Shown here piece after piece: positions 13,498-23,700 of a DNA stretch of 64,000 nucleotides. The DNA comes from Centropus unirufus (lineage: Eukaryota; Chordata; Aves; Cuculiformes; Centropidae). Where the stretch lies: the NCBI GenBank assembly GCA_013397695.1, contig VYZI01000385.1:147432-211431 (forward strand), given 5' to 3'. Every line of letters starts with the position of its first letter. The stretch's first letter is position 1. Below the pieces are notes generated by a model. It worked only from the letters and a program-made list of their open reading frames with translations. It ran no database searches and was not told the origin of the DNA. A program made the translations under genes and the position numbers.

Positions 13498-15131
13498 TTT
13501 GTTCTGGTGTTTTCTGATTCTTTTGGATGCCTGATTTAAGACATGAAACCTTCAAACTGTAACTAACCATGACTTTAGGACAATTTGTTGGTACAAACAT
13601 CCCCCGAAAATCAGGTGCTGGGTGGGAAGTATTTTTTTGAAACGTTTGCATTTCTGTTGCATTTCTTAAGCAGAAGTGACACCTAGTGTTGAGCTGAGGG
13701 CGAGTCAGTGTCACACTTTATGGGATCAGGTCACTAAAGGATTTAGAACCCTTCTAATAAAATCAGAGGAACAAAATACTGGATGCATTTTCTGAAGGTG
13801 GGACTTCCGTGAACTGGAGAAGCTTTCCCAGCTGGATGTGGTGCTGTGAAGCTAGGACTTCTTGAGTCTGTCGCACTTTCTTTTTTTTTTCTTTCTTTTT
13901 TTTTTTTTTTTACCTCTGGCCTTTGTGTTTGTGGATTCCAGCTTAGCAACGATGCCATGGAAATCCACTTAGCACGTTTATTAAACACAGCGACAGAAAG
14001 CAGCCTGGTTTTTTCTCTGCCATTTTGAACTAAAACAATTATTGATAGTCTGTTGCTTTGCCTGGCAACATCTGGGAAGGGTAGACTGGGAATGAAATAA
14101 TAGATAGAAAGCCTCTTCCCATTCCTTTCTGGCTTTTGTGCCTCGTCAAGTGGGACTTAAAAGGCTTTGTCAGCCTGTGTTTGCTGTGCCTCTCTTTCCA
14201 CCACATCTTTTGTAGAGCTCACTCCCAGCGTGATGGGTGATTATGCAGCACTCATCCAATAGCTGCTATTGTCCCTCTTCTAGTCTTCGCTGAAAAAGTA
14301 GTGAATGCATTTATTGGCAGGTAGGCTGTTCGCAGCTTGGGGTTTAGTTGATCCTGTTGCATGTTCCTATATTCCATTTGGGGGGGGTCAGGGGGGAGCT
14401 GCTTTGTTTGACCAACAGAAGTCTTGGAGCCCAAAGTGAGAGATTATCTCTGTGCTGAAGAACTACTTGACTAGCCCCAACAACTACCAAGAGAGTTAAA
14501 AACTAAAAAAAAACACACCCCTCACAATGTCAAAGACACCTCCAAAACAGAGAAATGGCTGCCCTGCAGCCTTGACTCCACAACTACCAGGTAAAATAGC
14601 AATCCGGAACTGGGGAGGTGTAGTTCATGTGTGATTTTATTTTTTTAACCCCATTATCTTAAAGTAAGGAATAAAAAGAAGTAGGTGATTATTGAAATAC
14701 AAAATCCACCAGTGTGGTAGAGAAGGGTGGGAGCACAAGAGGATCTGGAAGGGGAAGGAGTTTGTTGTTAATTTGATTTTTCTAATATTTTACTTTTTCC
14801 AGAACTGTGAGGTGGGTGCATATGTGGCATCCACAGCTTTAAGTGAAATTGTTTTATCGCCCTACAGTCTGGTTGAAAACACACTTTTGCAGTACAATGA
14901 CGATGAAGCCAATCACAGAGGAAATAGAAGCAAATAAATGCAAAAGTGCCTTAATGTATTTGGAAGTTATTCTTTGGGAGAACTAAAATATAAGCTAATA
15001 TATATATTAAAATATTACAATATATACTAAAATATTATATAAGCTAAAATTAAGCTAGGCGCACCAGAGCAGCAACAAACGTTCCTTATCTGTCTCCCTT
15101 GACAAGAAGCAGAAGGTCAACTATCTCAAGG
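13498..15131. other. Intergenic, low-complexity tracts only
   Basis: Contains a T-rich tract at about 13880-13911 and an AT-rich palindromic-looking stretch (TATATA/AAAATATT) at about 14990-15055. No gene recognised. Confidence 0.5.
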
Positions 15132-15136
15132 GTATG

Positions 15137-15599
15137 TGTGAAGAATATAATCTTGATTCGTGCCAATTTGGCACAATACTGGGGGGGGGAAACAGAAGGA
15201 TGAGTCCTCCCTTGTACAGCCTCAGGGATTTGGTTAAAGTTAAGAGTGAGGCAGGGGGTGGCCACGCCTGAGATGGGGGGGTGAAGTTCTTTGGAAATGC
15301 GTTTTAACTGTTTGCTGATAACTGCAAAGTATTGTGTAAGAGGAACCAGGCTACGAACATGCGCATCCTCGACTCCGCCTGTTCCAGGAACTCATTTTAA
15401 TGGTACCGTCTTTTTCTCGGAATTGTAGTGATTAATGCATTAGGCTAGGGTATATAACTTCTGTGACTTGACAGGTGTGCGTCCGTGGAGCGGAGACTTC
15501 CTGATGTACCCAGCGCTGTTTTGCTTGTCCCTATTCGCACTAATAAATTTTAACCTATAATTGGACCTTTCTTTGTGTGGGGCTAAATCATTTATCACA
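15137..15599 (+). mobile_element. Solo LTR 1 of an endogenous retrovirus (463 bp)
   Basis: Begins TGTGAAG and ends TTATCACA, giving terminal inverted repeats TGTGA/TCACA. It is flanked by a perfect 5-bp target-site duplication, GTATG (15132-15136 and 15600-15604). It has a TATATAA box at 15451 and an AATAAA at 15542 in sense order, as expected of U3-R-U5. No internal retroviral genes accompany it, so it is a recombined solo LTR. Confidence 0.88.
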
Positions 15600-15604
15600 G
15601 TATG

Positions 15605-15955
15605 TATGGCTATGGTGGATCCTCTTGCACTGCTCCAGGGAAACCTGCATGCAGAGTTACCCCTATTAAATGCCTGCACAGCAATGCGTGCAGCATGGGC
15701 AATGAAAAGGAACTACTAGAGATCTGTGTGTGGTCACAGAGCTACGATCTCACTGCAATTCCAGAGGCAAGGTGGGATAGCTTGCATGGCTGGAATGTTG
15801 TCATGGATGGTAATGCTTTTTTTTAGAAAAGGTAGGCCAGGAGAGCGAGGTGATGGAGTTGCTCTTTATGTGAGGAGGTAACTGGAATGTGGATGGAGAA
15901 CAAGACAGGAGCTTACAGGTAGAATTAAGGAGCAAGGTAATAGGGGTGACACTAT
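15605..15955 (+). mobile_element. CR1 LINE ORF2 fragment, left part (endonuclease region)
   Basis: The translation contains CLHSNACSMGNEKELLEI and AIPEARWDSLHGWN, matching the CR1 apurinic endonuclease N-terminus with several degraded positions. The element lies between two solo LTRs and is interrupted at 15955 by LTR 2. Confidence 0.82.
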
Positions 15956-16513
15956 TGTGATATTTGTGCATCTGATTCATGTTGATGTGGGGCAGCACTG
16001 GGACCACAGGACGGCGTGTGACCCCTGACCACTCTGTTTATGTGCAGCCGCCGATGCTGTGTGTGTTTTCTGTTTAAAATAAAATATTTGGGGCTCAGTT
16101 GTGACCTCCAGCAATCCTTGGAGGCAAGGATCTGGACGTTGGCCCAGGGACATCAATCAGGCTTTCACCTAGAGATGAACTGTTTATCACCACAAGTTCT
16201 TGGTTAAGCTTGTTAGTTACATGGAGTGTCTGACTGCGCATGGGCAGCCAGGGACCTGCTCGCTGCCCAGAAAATCTCAAACATTGGAGAAGCTTCCAGA
16301 AGTTTACGCATGCGCAGCCCAAGGATGGGAAGAACACGCCCACTATGAATATGTATTAAGCTGATCCATAAAAGTTGCTATTTTGTTTTTCTCGGTGTGT
16401 CTTTGGTCGAGCAAGATGGCTCCTGGCACGCCCAGCGCTGCCTTGCTTGTCTTTACTTAATAAATTCTACATGTTGATTGAAAACCCGTTTTGGGGTGTA
16501 ATCAAATATCACA
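15956..16513 (+). mobile_element. Solo LTR 2 of an endogenous retrovirus (558 bp), inserted in CR1
   Basis: Begins TGTGATAT and ends ATATCACA, an exact 8-bp inverted repeat. It is flanked by CTAT (15952-15955 and 16514-16517). AATAAA lies at 16459. Its R/U5 resembles LTR 1 ('cccagcgctg', 'ttgcttgtc', 'aataaatt'), so both come from related retroviruses. It splits a CR1 ORF2 whose reading resumes beyond it. Confidence 0.88.
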
Positions 16514-16517
16514 CTAT

Positions 16518-17535
16518 GTGGGTGTTACTACAGGTTGTGTGAGCAGGAAGAGAAAGCTGAGGAGGCCTCGTACAGGCATCTGGAAGTAGCTTCATGATCA
16601 CAGGACCTGGTTTTTGTGGGGGACTTGCGCCGCTCTGGTATTTGCTGGAAAGACAAGACAGATAGTTATATATTGTCCAAGAGGTTCTGGCACAGCATGG
16701 ATGATAACTTTTTGACACAAGTGGTGGTGAAACCAATGAGAAGTGGTGTGCTGCCAGGCCTTGTACTGACAAACAAGAAAGGACTGTTTTGGGATGTGAA
16801 AGTCAGAGGCAGCCTTGGCTGCAGTGACCACGAGATGGTGTATATCAGGATCCTCTGGAGAAGAAGCAGGGCAACAAGCAGGATTATAAACCTGGACATC
16901 AGGAGAGCTAACTTTAGCCTCATCAAAGACCTAATTGAAGGAACCTCATGGGTTAGAGCTCTGGGAGGTAGAGAGAGCTGGTTAATATTCAAGCACATTT
17001 TCCTCCCAGTTCAAGATCGGCTCATCCCTGGGAGTAAGAAATTAAGGAAAGAATACAGGACACCTGCCTGGATAAGCAAGGAACTTCTGGAAAAACTCAA
17101 ATGGATCGAAGTTTACAGAGCTTCCCTTCCCCTGGGAAGAGGGACTGGCCACTTGGGAGAAATATGAGTGCTGTTAGAGTGTGCAGTGGTGCAATGAGGA
17201 AGTCTAAGCCCCAGCTGGAATGAAATTTGGCAAGAGATGTTAAAGACAACAAGAAAAGCTTCTTTAAGTACATTATTAGCACCAAGAAGACAAGGAAAAA
17301 TGTGAGTCCACTCTTGAATGAGGTGGGTGTCCTGGTGAGGAGGCTACAGAGAAGGCACATCTACTGAATGCCTTCTTTGCTTCAGTCTTTACTGCTAAAG
17401 TTAGCCCTCGGGAATTCCAGACCCTGGAGGAAGAAGAGAAAGGAATATCATTCATTGGTCAAGGAGGACTGGATTAGAGATCACTTAGGCAAACTGGACG
17501 CCTACAAATCCATCGATTCTTATGGGATGCATTGA
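16518..17535 (+). mobile_element. CR1 LINE ORF2 fragment, right part
   Basis: Continues the endonuclease and linker of CR1 ORF2: VLTNKKGLFWDVKV, GCSDHEMVYIRIL, NLDIRRANFSL and TPAWISKELLEKL are recognisable. The frame breaks near 17167, but similarity continues as DNA to about 17535 ('cttaggcaaactggacgcctac'). This is a dead copy. Confidence 0.88.
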
Positions 17536-19549
17536 TAACTAAATCTCTTCTGAGTCTTTATTGCCAGCTTTCTTATGCATGATGGGAGGGACCTTTTTCC
17601 TCTGAGAACACTCATCATTTACCAGATGGTTGATCAATTTCAAAATTTAGGATGGCTAAGGCAAACTAGTTTCTTAGAGGCAGTTTCTTCTTTTTACTGC
17701 TGTCAGTATTTGCAGGATCTAGATTGCGCTTGAACTAATAAAGCTAACTGATCAATCAAATATCTCAATACTACTTTACTTGTAATAGAATATGGATCAT
17801 GACATCTAGTCCAAACAACAAAAGCTAACAAAGATCTCATCGGTTCCTCCCACTTCAGTACCAGCATTCTAGCCAGATTAAGGTGTCTGAAAATATATTA
17901 CAGAGTAAACCTGCAATTTGAAAAGAAAAACATTGCCATGGTAAGAACCACCTTGCCCTGCTTTAGCAGCTCTGCATTCCCATGACTGTTCAAATGGCTG
18001 CCTGGGCTCACCTAGCTCAGACAACCAAAAATATAAACTGCAGCAAACAAAGGAATTCTATACCCCATGCATCATGAAATACTGTGATGTGTTTTGCTTA
18101 CTGTGATTCAGCTGATATGTGGAGTATAAAGGCAAACAAGAATAAAAGCTGTAAGTTTTATCAAGATGTTTGCTTTTCAACAGACCTTGAACCAGAACAA
18201 TGACAACACTGGTTGTAGGAAGATCAAAATCAAAAATAACATACCTAATGCTTTTTGATCCCTGAGGGTAACACCAGCCACTTCCGAGTTGTGTTGAACA
18301 GGGAGTTTCACAATACTTCTGAGTAAGCTATAAATGTAGGCAAGTGAGCCACCTCTCTCAAACACTAGCCCTGGACCGGAGAAAGTGCTGTCGGCTCTCC
18401 CTGTCCCAGACGCTGACACAAAGGTGAGATGCACACTTTTTCCATGCAAACTTTCAATAGCTGCTTGGGCAGTTACTGTGAGATGCAGTTGAAGAGAGGT
18501 GTTTAAGTGTTGGGATAAGAGCTGCAATGTGTATCTTAGGATCTGATGTCTGTGTTTGCAGAAACTTAACATCACTTTCAGGTGATGAGAAGAGAGCTCA
18601 TACCTTACAGAGGGAGAGGGTGGAGAAAGCTCTTGCCACAAAATTCCAAGAGGTGAAAGGGAGAATATATATGCAAAATCATTTGGAGCATGGGGTGTTT
18701 ATGTTGTGTCAGCAAAATTAACAGGATTATAATTACTATTATTACTTTTTCTACAGGCAGAAGTTCATTATACTAGTGCTCGTTCAATAAATGAATTAAA
18801 GTTTGGGCAGCCACAGTCTCCCTATATTCAATTATAACTGTGAATGTTTAAATGTTTGTAATCACACTATGAGATTTTTTAAAAGTGAGATTTCAGTGAG
18901 TTGTTTTTTTTTAAAAATGTTTATGTGGTTCAGATCTTGCAATTTTAGCCTGATATTTAATCTTACTTGGACAGAGCTGATATTCTCCCATCCCTTCCCA
19001 GAATCAACTAGAATAATTGTTTCTTTCCCTTAGCTATATTTGCCCTGAAATCTAAAGCTTTGCTTTGATGTCTGCTACATGATTTAGAAAGGGAGCTGTT
19101 ATTTTCATTGGCTGCTTATTTTTGTTCCTGCAGCTTTTCCATGTTTTCCTACTAAATAGTATCATTCTTTATTTGCTTTCAGATGACTTGTGTCATCTTG
19201 TGTAGAATTTGTTACAGTGCTACAAAAAGACATTCACAACCTGAAATTTAAACTGACTGATTGTTTGAACTTGATTGCTTCCTAGCTTATGTCAAGAACA
19301 GAAATCTCTTGATTTCAATAGAATTTCAAATAGAAAGAGAATTAGGGTATTTCAGTTAGTCTAAAAGTTCAGTTCTGGCATTAACAGAATAGATTTTTTT
19401 TCCTATTTACATTAAACGATGTACTTTCATTTAGAAATTAATTGAATTAATAAATCTACTTTACTTGTAATATAATGTGGATCATGAAATCTAGTCCACA
19501 CAACAAATGCTGATTTTGCAAATAATTCTGAAACACAATGTAATTTATC
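17536..19549. other. Intergenic, no gene recognised
   Basis: Contains a TATAAA at 18125 closely followed by an AATAAA, suggestive of a decayed LTR but without defined ends. It also holds both copies of a 56-bp direct repeat (17771-17826 and 19456-19511). Confidence 0.45.
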
Positions 19550-19927
19550 ATAGGATCACTAGGTTGGAAAAGACCTCCGAGATCATTGAGTCCAACTGTA
19601 CCTGTTTTCCACTAAACCATATCTCCAAGCACCTCATCTGCCTGTCTTTTAAATACCTCTAGAGGTGGTGATTCCACCACCTCTCTGGGCAGCCTGTTCC
19701 AGTACCTGATGACCCTCCCGGTGAAAAATGTTTTCCTAAAATCCAGCCTGAACCTGCTCTGGTGCAGCATGAGACCATTCCCCTTTGTCCCATCACCTGC
19801 CACTTGGGAGAAGAGACCAGCACTGACTCCTCCACAACCTCCTTTCAGGCACTTGGAGGCAGTGATAAGGTCTCCCCTCAGCCTCCTCTTCTCCAGGCTG
19901 AGAAGATTATCAGCTGAAAGATTTATC
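19550..19927 (-). mobile_element. CR1 LINE 3' fragment, reverse orientation
   Basis: Read on the + strand it starts 'cataggatcactaggttggaaaagacct' and runs through 'ctgttccagtacctgatgaccc', 'aaaatccagcctgaac' and 'ctcctcttctccaggctgag'. This is the antisense CR1 3' end and is relatively well preserved. Confidence 0.92.
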
Positions 19928-20304
19928 ATCAGTCACATATTTTGTATCATTATTATTTAGGCTATACCAATAAGATAGCGAACTAAATGCTCAGATGTCC
20001 TTTGCATATGTGCATAAGCAATCATTCATAATTAAATAAAAATGGACAGTTTTGGTTTAGATACCTAATTTTACTTTCCATTCAAAGTTCAAGTTTCTAT
20101 GTCATGCTCTCAGTCTTTTCCAGCTCATACTATATTTATTCCCTGCTAAAAATATTTTACTTGTCTTGGCCCTGCCCTCTTCTGTCCAGAATTTTGTGTC
20201 TGGTGTGAAAAGGCTTCTTACATGCTTATTTTCTGTTTTCATTTTCTGCAGGCTATCATCCAGCTCTTACAGCAAGAAATTCGAACTAGAGAAGCCCTGC
20301 TGAG

Positions 20305-20835
20305 ATGGGAAAGATCATTATTTATGAGCATGCCAACTTCCAGGGTTACTCCAAAGAATTCACCAGTGACATTGCCAATCTAAAAGATGTAGATTGGAAT
20401 GACTGTGTCTCCTCAGTGAAAGTAATTGGCCAGCCTTGGGTGGCTTATGAGCACTACAACTATACAGGCCAGTTCCTGGTATTTGAGGAGGGAAATTATG
20501 ACTATGTTGGTAAAGAAATGAATGATAAGATCACTTCTCTGCAGTTGATCACTGAAAATCTGCACGATCCCCAGATCACTCTCTATGAACATGTCCATTA
20601 TCAAGGGAAGAGCAGGGTGATAAGGGAAGCAACCAATTTGGCTAGGGGATATGACAATGACATCATATCTTCCCACAAAGTCCAGAGAGGTGTGTGGCTG
20701 TTGTGTGAACACAGTGATGGAAGTGGTATTCGTTACATTGCGCGACAGCATGAACACCTTCCCCACTACGGTGCAATCAATTTCAATGACAAGCTTTCAT
20801 TTCTGCGTCCCCTCCGCCCAGGCACTTGCTGGTAG
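20305..20835 (+). CDS. Epidermal differentiation-specific protein-like, beta/gamma-crystallin fold
   Basis: Intact 176-aa single-exon CDS. It has four Greek-key motifs in two domains, each opening with an aromatic-rich YEH signature: YEHANFQG (residues about 7-14), YEHYNYTG (about 49-56) and YEHVHYQG (about 93-100), then a divergent fourth (LLCEHSDGSG). Ca2+-type N/D-N/D-x-x-S/T-S motifs follow in NDCVSS, NDKITS and NDIISS; the fourth, NDKLSF, is degenerate. No signal peptide or membrane segment is seen. The family is amphibian ep37/EDSP and its sauropsid relatives, expressed in skin and related epithelia. Some amphibian members are longer, with an added C-terminal pore-forming-type domain that is absent here. 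A lens beta- or gamma-crystallin is less likely because of the EDSP-like motif spacing and the single coding exon. Role in this bird is inferred only. Confidence 0.85.
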   Translation: MGKIIIYEHANFQGYSKEFTSDIANLKDVDWNDCVSSVKVIGQPWVAYEHYNYTGQFLVFEEGNYDYVGKEMNDKITSLQLITENLHDPQITLYEHVHYQGKSRVIREATNLARGYDNDIISSHKVQRGVWLLCEHSDGSGIRYIARQHEHLPHYGAINFNDKLSFLRPLRPGTCW

Positions 20836-21120
20836 GCTGCAAATCCTGCAATGATGAGGGATTATGCAGCCCCAACAAAAATTTGAGACCTAGATCTCTG
20901 TCTGTGCTTGTATAGCTTTTTTTTCTGTATCACAGAAACACTGAATGGGAGAGCTCTCTTTCATGCTGCCCTGCAGATCTGTATTTCTTGATCTTCTCTA
21001 GCACTGCCCGCTATAGCATTTCATTAAATGAAAGAGATTCAAGGAGACATGCCAGTTGGCCTTCGAGTGTCCTGTACTACGTAGTGTAAAAGCACTGCAC
21101 GTTGCGTCTGTTGCTAGATG

Positions 21121-21126
21121 AATAAA
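21121..21126 (+). terminator. Polyadenylation signal AATAAA of the EDSP-like gene
   Basis: Canonical hexamer 286 nt beyond the stop codon, with T/GT-rich sequence following. Supports a functional transcription unit. Confidence 0.7.
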
Positions 21127-21140
21127 CAAAATGTGAATAT

Positions 21141-23089
21141 AAAACCAACCTCACTTTGTAACTTGTTTTACAGTACTCTTGCTTTATCATGCCCTCTGTC
21201 ATTTTTTGTATTCCATTTTGTGTTGTTGCCATTAAACAAGTTATTCAAGGTAACAATGAGTCTATTTTATGGATTATTTGTGGGTTGATATGGGCAATAA
21301 TGTCCTGTCATGATGAGGTACCTCTATGTACTCAGAATACAATTCATGCAGTCACTTGTAAACATTTTTCATGAATCTTTCCCAGAAAGTCTTACCGCCT
21401 TCCATTCTCACTTGTCAGCAACATTGGGTTCAGGCTTGATTAGACAAAAGATAGTCTTGGTGAGCATGTGAAGTATTGCTGTGATCCTGGCCAAACTCTC
21501 ACCTGGAATCTTAATTTTCACAAGATTGATTTTGTTCCAAGGCAGTCTTCAACTGCCCTCAATGATGTGATCAAACGGAAAGTTTCGATGAATTTGAATT
21601 AATTGATTGGTTGATCACAACAGGAAAACCTGTCTGATTTTTTTAACCCTTTCTTATCTTGATATGAGGTATCATTTTGAAATCACAATGGTTCAATCAG
21701 AATGGAAAATCTGCTTTTTCTAGAGTTACCCTCGTTGTAATTCTATATTGTGTTGGTGTCTTAGTGTTTTAACAGTCTTGAGGGTCACCACATAGCATGG
21801 TCAATCTATTGCAGGCCAGATTTAAATGCTGGCTCAGGTAGCTCCAACGACCAAGTAGTGTTGGGATTTATCACCACTACAAGAATGCAAGGTATCCTAG
21901 TGGGCCCATCTTTGTTACTAAATCCATGGGCATCACAAGCCACAGACCAGATCTTTTGTAGGGCAAAGAGATGAATGGAGGATGAAGATACAAACCGTGA
22001 CAAGCTACGGGAGAAGGGCTGATGAAGCACCTGTAGTTCAGTGTTTTACAACCCCCAGAGCATCCTGCAGAATGACCTACTGTTCACCATTCCTGCAGGA
22101 TTGCCACTCTGCTGGTTATTCTCTACCTTCAAAGCAGCACATTAAAAACTCTGTGACAGGGCCAACCTCAAAATAATTGCATTTGGAACATGAAATGTGC
22201 AAAGACTTCTTGCATACGTGGAATGTGTCAAGAACTGTTTTGCCATGCATAAGCTGACCTGGGCAACACGGAGTTGCAGTTTTGTGTTCTCACTAATGGA
22301 AGCTGCACCGTCGTACAGCTCCCCTTTGCAATGTTTCCCAGGCTCTGTGCTGAGCTCCTGTTTGCCACCATTTTCTTGTATTTATAGCTAAAGATGAAGC
22401 CCAGAACAAGCTGTGCTCTTGTCTGCTGGGCCTTGCTCCCCGTTTGAAACCAACAGTGTAGGCTGTGCTGACGTATCAGCCCTTTGTGTTCCTCTGACAG
22501 GCTCGTGTAGGCAGATACCATGGTGATAGTTCCTTACTACTTTGCAGCCAGTTTCAAGTTTCCTTGCTCTAAGCACCAAAGATGATCTTTCAATGGGATT
22601 TTTAAATTCAGTTCGAAGAACGTGGAGTCACATAATAAAATAAAGCCAAAATAACCTGGAAAGTCTGAGCACTCTCCAGATAAAGCTAGTGGTGCCCAAA
22701 GAAAGGAGGAAAAGCACAATGGAATATTCAAATGTGAGTTATAGCAAAGTTAGTGGTAGGTGTGTAGCATGCAGTGTTCTCAGCCTTCTGAATAAGGTAA
22801 ATTAGACCATGCAGAGCTCTGTGTTGTCACCATTAGACTTCTTCCACAAGGCTCAAGCACAGTGTTGTGCTCAATATATAACAAAACTGCAAAGCATCAA
22901 TGCACATTATGGTGTTATTCCCTGTAATAATGGAACTCCCCAAGGATAATACCTTTTGTAGTGGCAAATCAAGTGGCAAACGTCTTCTTCTACCCAAACC
23001 ATTTTGTGGTAGAAATTATGTTGGACGTCCTATTGAATTGCCTTGGTCATGTCTGAAGGTTTTTCTTTACTATCTCAGCATAATAGTGA
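21141..23089. other. Intergenic, nothing recognised
   Basis: No supported gene, RNA or clear repeat family. Short ORFs only. Confidence 0.45.
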
Positions 23090-23700
23090 TGTTACTGTTG
23101 CAGTTTGTCGTCTCCCTGGCCTGGGCAGCAGCTAAACATGGGAAAGTTGTAGTCCCAGTTCCTCTCCTACAGGGAGAGGGGAAAGGGAAATGAGAGAGAA
23201 AGAGAGACTGTGGATTGGAAACTAAAACTAAAACAGCTTTACTGAAACAAAAATAATACTACAAAGGAAAATAATAATATAATAACATTAAGAAAATAAT
23301 AAAATATATACAATTATACAAAACCAAACTCCCTGGTGACTATATGACTCCGCTGATGATGCAGGCACAAGAAAAGTGTCCGGCTGGACTCAATGGCAGA
23401 TAGGAGCTGTGCTCAGGAACTGTATTTAGGAATGACAGCTCAGGATCAGGAGTGCATGGACAGAGGAAGCCCTCACTCGATGCTGGCCATTGAAGAGTCT
23501 AGATCTAGAGTCTAGATCTGGATCTAGAGTCTATAAGTCATGCCAAACTCTCATGATCCCTCAGCTTTATACTTAATATGATGTATATGGAATGGAGTAT
23601 TTTTTGGTCAGTTTTGGATCACCCATCCTGTCTGCTCCTCCCTGCAAGTGCAACCCTTTTTCATCTTTTTTCATCTTTTCATCTTTTTGTGGTATTCCAC
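23090..23700 (-). mobile_element. Endogenous retrovirus LTR, reverse orientation
   Basis: On the minus strand there is a U3 with 'attccatatacatcat' then a TATAAAG box (about 23570). After it come a long T/A-rich stretch, 'cagtaaagctg' (about 23240) and 'tctctctttctctctcatttcc' followed by 'ctacaggaga'-type U5. This order is typical of avian ERV LTRs. The ends and target duplication could not be fixed, so the borders are approximate. Confidence 0.6.
23494..23532. repeat. 13-bp tandem repeat inside the LTR
   Basis: Two exact copies of AGAGTCTAGATCT (23494-23506 and 23507-23519) are followed by a GGATCT spacer and a partial third copy. This is a local expansion within the LTR. Confidence 0.85.

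Larger units (their letters stand above)
20252..21140 (+). other. Terminal exon of the beta/gamma-crystallin-type gene (UTRs and CDS)
   Basis: A good acceptor (T-rich tract then CTGCAG) ends at 20251, 53 nt before the ATG. This suggests an unseen noncoding 5' exon. The exon continues to the AATAAA at 21121. The upstream exon was not located. Confidence 0.65.

Noticed and set aside
13870..13912. T-rich tract as a retrogene poly-A tail on the minus strand
   Set aside because: No gene-like sequence precedes it on the minus strand. A simple low-complexity tract is sufficient.
15137..16513. The two LTRs as the ends of one provirus
   Set aside because: Each has its own target-site duplication, only about 360 bp lie between them, and that DNA is CR1 rather than gag-pol-env.
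16616..17167. 183-aa ORF as a possible host gene
   Set aside because: It is CR1 ORF2 endonuclease/linker sequence, truncated and split by an LTR.
18125..18156. TATAAA followed by GTAAGT as promoter and first exon of the EDSP-like gene
   Set aside because: The donor would fall before or at the expected transcription start, leaving no exon. The TATAAA/AATAAA spacing also looks more like repeat debris.
20413..20766. Minus-strand 117-aa ORF inside the EDSP-like gene
   Set aside because: Antisense shadow of the crystallin-fold CDS, with no motif of its own.
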